Source: an uncultured Bacteroidales bacterium
GTDB lineage: Bacteria; Bacteroidota; Bacteroidia; Bacteroidales; Bacteroidaceae
Reading direction: 5' to 3'
DNA length: 58,582 nucleotides
Assembly: GCA_902802265.1 (NCBI GenBank)
Contig: CADCLN010000013.1
Location: 1 to 58,582, forward strand
The stretch's first letter is position 1. The number at the start of each line of letters is the position of its first letter. The notes under the pieces are model-generated. The model worked only from the letters and a program-made list of their open reading frames with translations. It made no database searches and was not told the origin of the DNA. The position numbers were made by a program, and so were the translations under genes. Below are positions 58,481 through 58,582 of the stretch, one piece after another.

Positions 58481-58582
58481 TTGATTTTAACCCAACTTTG
58501 ACGCTGCAAGTCTGATTTTTCTTGCTAATCAGTGACTTGCACATTTTCGCTATGGTGACTGTGTTCTACAGATTTTGATTTT

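Overview
The window reads as one contig of a Bacteroidales genome, most likely a Prevotella-like gut or rumen anaerobe. Nearly every transcription unit starts behind the Bacteroidetes -7 element TAnnTTTG (usually TACCTTTGC). The gene families also fit: DUF4625 and DUF3316 proteins, a C_GCAxxG_C_C protein, DUF3467, a beta-propeller/AraC membrane regulator, dockerin-tailed secreted proteins and a Bacteroidetes-type argR-acyltransferase-argG group. No database was searched; all names come from reading motifs.

Layout. 1-661: the end of a secreted lamin-tail-domain protein. 1.2-14.8 kb: a probable metal-acquisition unit (His/Cys-rich small membrane protein, TonB-dependent receptor, two DUF4625 lipoproteins). 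Its receptor gene is split by a roughly 10 kb insert. The insert (about 2.8-12.86 kb) is an eleven-gene, one-direction sulfur island: a MetY-like PLP enzyme, DsrE-like protein, TusA, a family 2 encapsulin shell with a cyclic-nucleotide-binding domain, a SufS-type cysteine desulfurase with a ~100-residue N-terminal extension (expected cargo tag), a ThiS/MoaD-like sulfur carrier with a masked C-terminus, a MoeB/ThiF-like E1, a JAMM protease, an ATP-grasp ligase, an esterase and a GNAT. I infer that the encapsulated desulfurase feeds persulfide sulfur through TusA/DsrE to a protein thiocarboxylate used to make homocysteine or a related product. This is the strongest candidate for an undescribed system here.

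14.9-19.6 kb (minus): parC, DUF3316 protein and S41 peptidase, coupled by overlapping codons. 19.8-23.3 kb (plus): etfB-etfA-acyl-CoA dehydrogenase, then tRNA-Leu(UAG) and a repeat-rich gap. 24.2-28.4 kb: a lipoprotein hydrolase (minus), then argR, an acyltransferase and argG. 28.4-39.0 kb: a three-gene minus-strand polysaccharide operon (GH43; a lyase-like/beta-helix fusion; a LamG/lyase/dockerin protein) opposite a membrane-bound AraC regulator. 39.1-48.6 kb: two tandem ~1570-residue paralogues, each with seven internal repeats and a degenerate dockerin-like tail. 48.9-53.4 kb (minus): C_GCAxxG_C_C, DUF3467, DsbD and L-cysteine desulfidase. 53.5-58.3 kb (plus): a glycyl radical enzyme resembling trans-4-hydroxyproline dehydratase, then pta-ackA.

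Non-coding structure is rich. There is a 22-bp repeat family at two sites 34.6 kb apart, a GC-rich palindromic element in at least two copies, heptamer tandem repeats at five promoter-proximal sites, long terminator hairpins, and a folded spacer between encapsulin shell and cargo.
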